Origin: Sphingomonas naphthae
GTDB lineage: Bacteria; Pseudomonadota; Alphaproteobacteria; Sphingomonadales; Sphingomonadaceae
Reading direction: 5' to 3'
NCBI RefSeq assembly: GCF_028607085.1
Contig: NZ_CP117411.1
Span: forward strand, 3,486,501-3,550,500
DNA length: 64,000 bases
Of this stretch, positions 63,231-64,000 are shown one piece after another (the first letter of the stretch is position 1; each line of letters begins with the position of its first letter). The position numbers were made by a program, and so were the translations under genes. The notes beneath the pieces are model-generated. The model saw nothing but the letters and a program-made list of their open reading frames with translations. It was not told where the DNA came from and ran no database searches.

Positions 63231-64000
63231 TGGCACCGCGCGTCCTGACCCTCCGTTCCGCTCTGTTCCTGTCGACGGCCGCCCTTGTTGGCGGCGTCGG
63301 TGCGAATCCGGGCCTCGCGCAGCGCGCCGGCGCCGCTTCCGAAGCGGCGGCGGCCGATGCCGCGGCGGCCAGTTCGGCGGCGCGCGCCTCGGCGGTGGCT
63401 GCCAAGGGCGGGGCCGCCGGCACCGCCGCGCTGCTGAAGCAGGCGCAATATTGGAAGGGCAAGAACCGGCCCGATCTGGCGATCGCGGCGCTGCGCCGCG
63501 CGCTGGCGGTCGATCCGAACAACGCGCAGGCCAAGGCGCTGCTCGTCGAATATTCCAAGCCGCCCGCGCTGCCATCCAATTCGGGGGTGCAGATCAGCGA
63601 GGGGCCGAAGACCAGCGGCAACGCCAGCACTCGCCTCGGCGATCGCGCCGCCGCGCAGGTGGCCGGCACGCCGCAGATCGGCGACGACAGCACGCCGGTG
63701 CCCGCCGATGTCGCCGGCGGCCGCCGCGCCTCGCCCGCCACGACGGGCGGCAACACCGGTCCGCGCACCGTCCGCCCCACGCCGCCCAAGCCTTATGTCC
63801 GCAGCGCGGCCGATCAGGCGGGCGAATATCGCATCGCCGGCTTCAAGGCGATCGAGGAGGGCAAGCTGGCCTATGCCGAGGATCGCTTCCGCGCCGCGCT
63901 GAAGATCAACGGCAATGATTATGACGCGCTGGGCGGCATGGGCATCGTCCGGCTGCGCGGCGGTCGCTTCGACGAAGCGCGCCAATTGCTCGATCGCGCC
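63230..64000 (+). CDS. bcsC: Cellulose synthase operon protein BcsC, N-terminal part (3' truncated)
   Basis: The frame is open for 257 codons to the window end. It starts at ATG 63230 overlapping the bcsAB stop (TGATG), with GGAGGG before it, and has a signal peptide ending GANPGLAQ. A TPR-like unit follows (LKQAQYWKGKNRPDLAIAALRRALAVDPNNAQAKALL), then a Gly/Pro/Thr-rich linker and another TPR-like unit (KAIEEGKLAYAEDRFRAALKINGNDYDALGG). BcsC is the periplasmic TPR scaffold plus outer-membrane beta-barrel exporter; the barrel would be beyond the window. Confidence 0.85.
   Translation, partial: MAPRVLTLRSALFLSTAALVGGVGANPGLAQRAGAASEAAAADAAAASSAARASAVAAKGGAAGTAALLKQAQYWKGKNRPDLAIAALRRALAVDPNNAQAKALLVEYSKPPALPSNSGVQISEGPKTSGNASTRLGDRAAAQVAGTPQIGDDSTPVPADVAGGRRASPATTGGNTGPRTVRPTPPKPYVRSAADQAGEYRIAGFKAIEEGKLAYAEDRFRAALKINGNDYDALGGMGIVRLRGGRFDEARQLLDRA

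Overview
The window is a GC-rich alphaproteobacterial chromosome segment, most likely from a Sphingomonas-like member of the Sphingomonadaceae. The evidence is a crtY-crtI-crtB carotenoid cluster with a candidate 2,2'-hydroxylase, small proteins typical of sphingomonads (DUF6489, DUF1491, MmcB, DUF2141), GTTC-N7-GTTC type LexA operator spacing, and the gene order ppsR | hemE-hemJ-rho on one side and maf-aroE-coaE-dnaQ on the other. In Caulobacter and Rickettsia the chromosome origin lies between the ppsR (RP001/DUF299) and hemE orthologues. The equivalent gap here (29613-29919) separates leftward from rightward genes and holds DnaA-box-like 9-mers and an AT-rich stretch, so I read it as oriC. 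Two parS-like sites (18754, 20616) flank mnmG next to parA-parB, 9-11 kb away.

Layout. 1-2160: three overlapping genes for a type III polyketide synthase (5' cut off), a methyltransferase and a flavoprotein. 2200-6570: msrB, a class A penicillin-binding protein, a 2'-5' RNA ligase-like phosphodiesterase with a perfect LexA-type box in front, a VOC protein and a small secreted Cys protein. 6669-8089: a visibly AT-rich two-gene island (DUF6932/nucleotidyltransferase-like protein plus an unknown partner). 8150-10655: TPP riboswitch, small membrane protein, thiC. 10886-16477: carotenoid genes with an embedded LOG-family gene. 16482-21909: parB-parA-rsmG-mnmG-mnmE. 21920-29612: dienelactone hydrolase, TerC, MmcB, DUF1491, ptsN, hpf, dnaQ, coaE, aroE, maf, ppsR. 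29613-29919: putative oriC. 29920-32992: hemE, hemJ, rho. 33060-39410: an Atm1-type exporter, a two-domain retropepsin-like protein, recQ and a DUF442-type phosphatase. 39609-41359: amtB and glnK behind a sigma-54 promoter. 41418-57127: patatin, tldD, zinc-finger protein, ABC ATPase, nadB, aromatic dioxygenase, CPBP protease, polA, polysaccharide flippase, UbiH-type monooxygenase, Lon-N protein, CnoX thioredoxin and tRNA-Gly. 57577-64000: a cellulose operon (small Pro/Ala-rich protein, bcsQ, a fused bcsA-bcsB, start of bcsC).

Functional themes are replication and segregation near the origin, tRNA modification, haem and cofactor synthesis, nitrogen control (glnK-amtB, ptsN), envelope and exopolysaccharide (PBP, flippase, cellulose), and pigments. 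At least five families of imperfect palindromic repeats (about 16 copies) fill many intergenic gaps, mostly at gene 3' ends. I see no insertion sequence, integrase, prophage, CRISPR array or rRNA. The least explained pieces are the AT-rich two-gene island, the possible SOS control of the RNA ligase-like gene, the riboswitch-controlled membrane protein, and the paired palindromes ahead of the cellulose operon.
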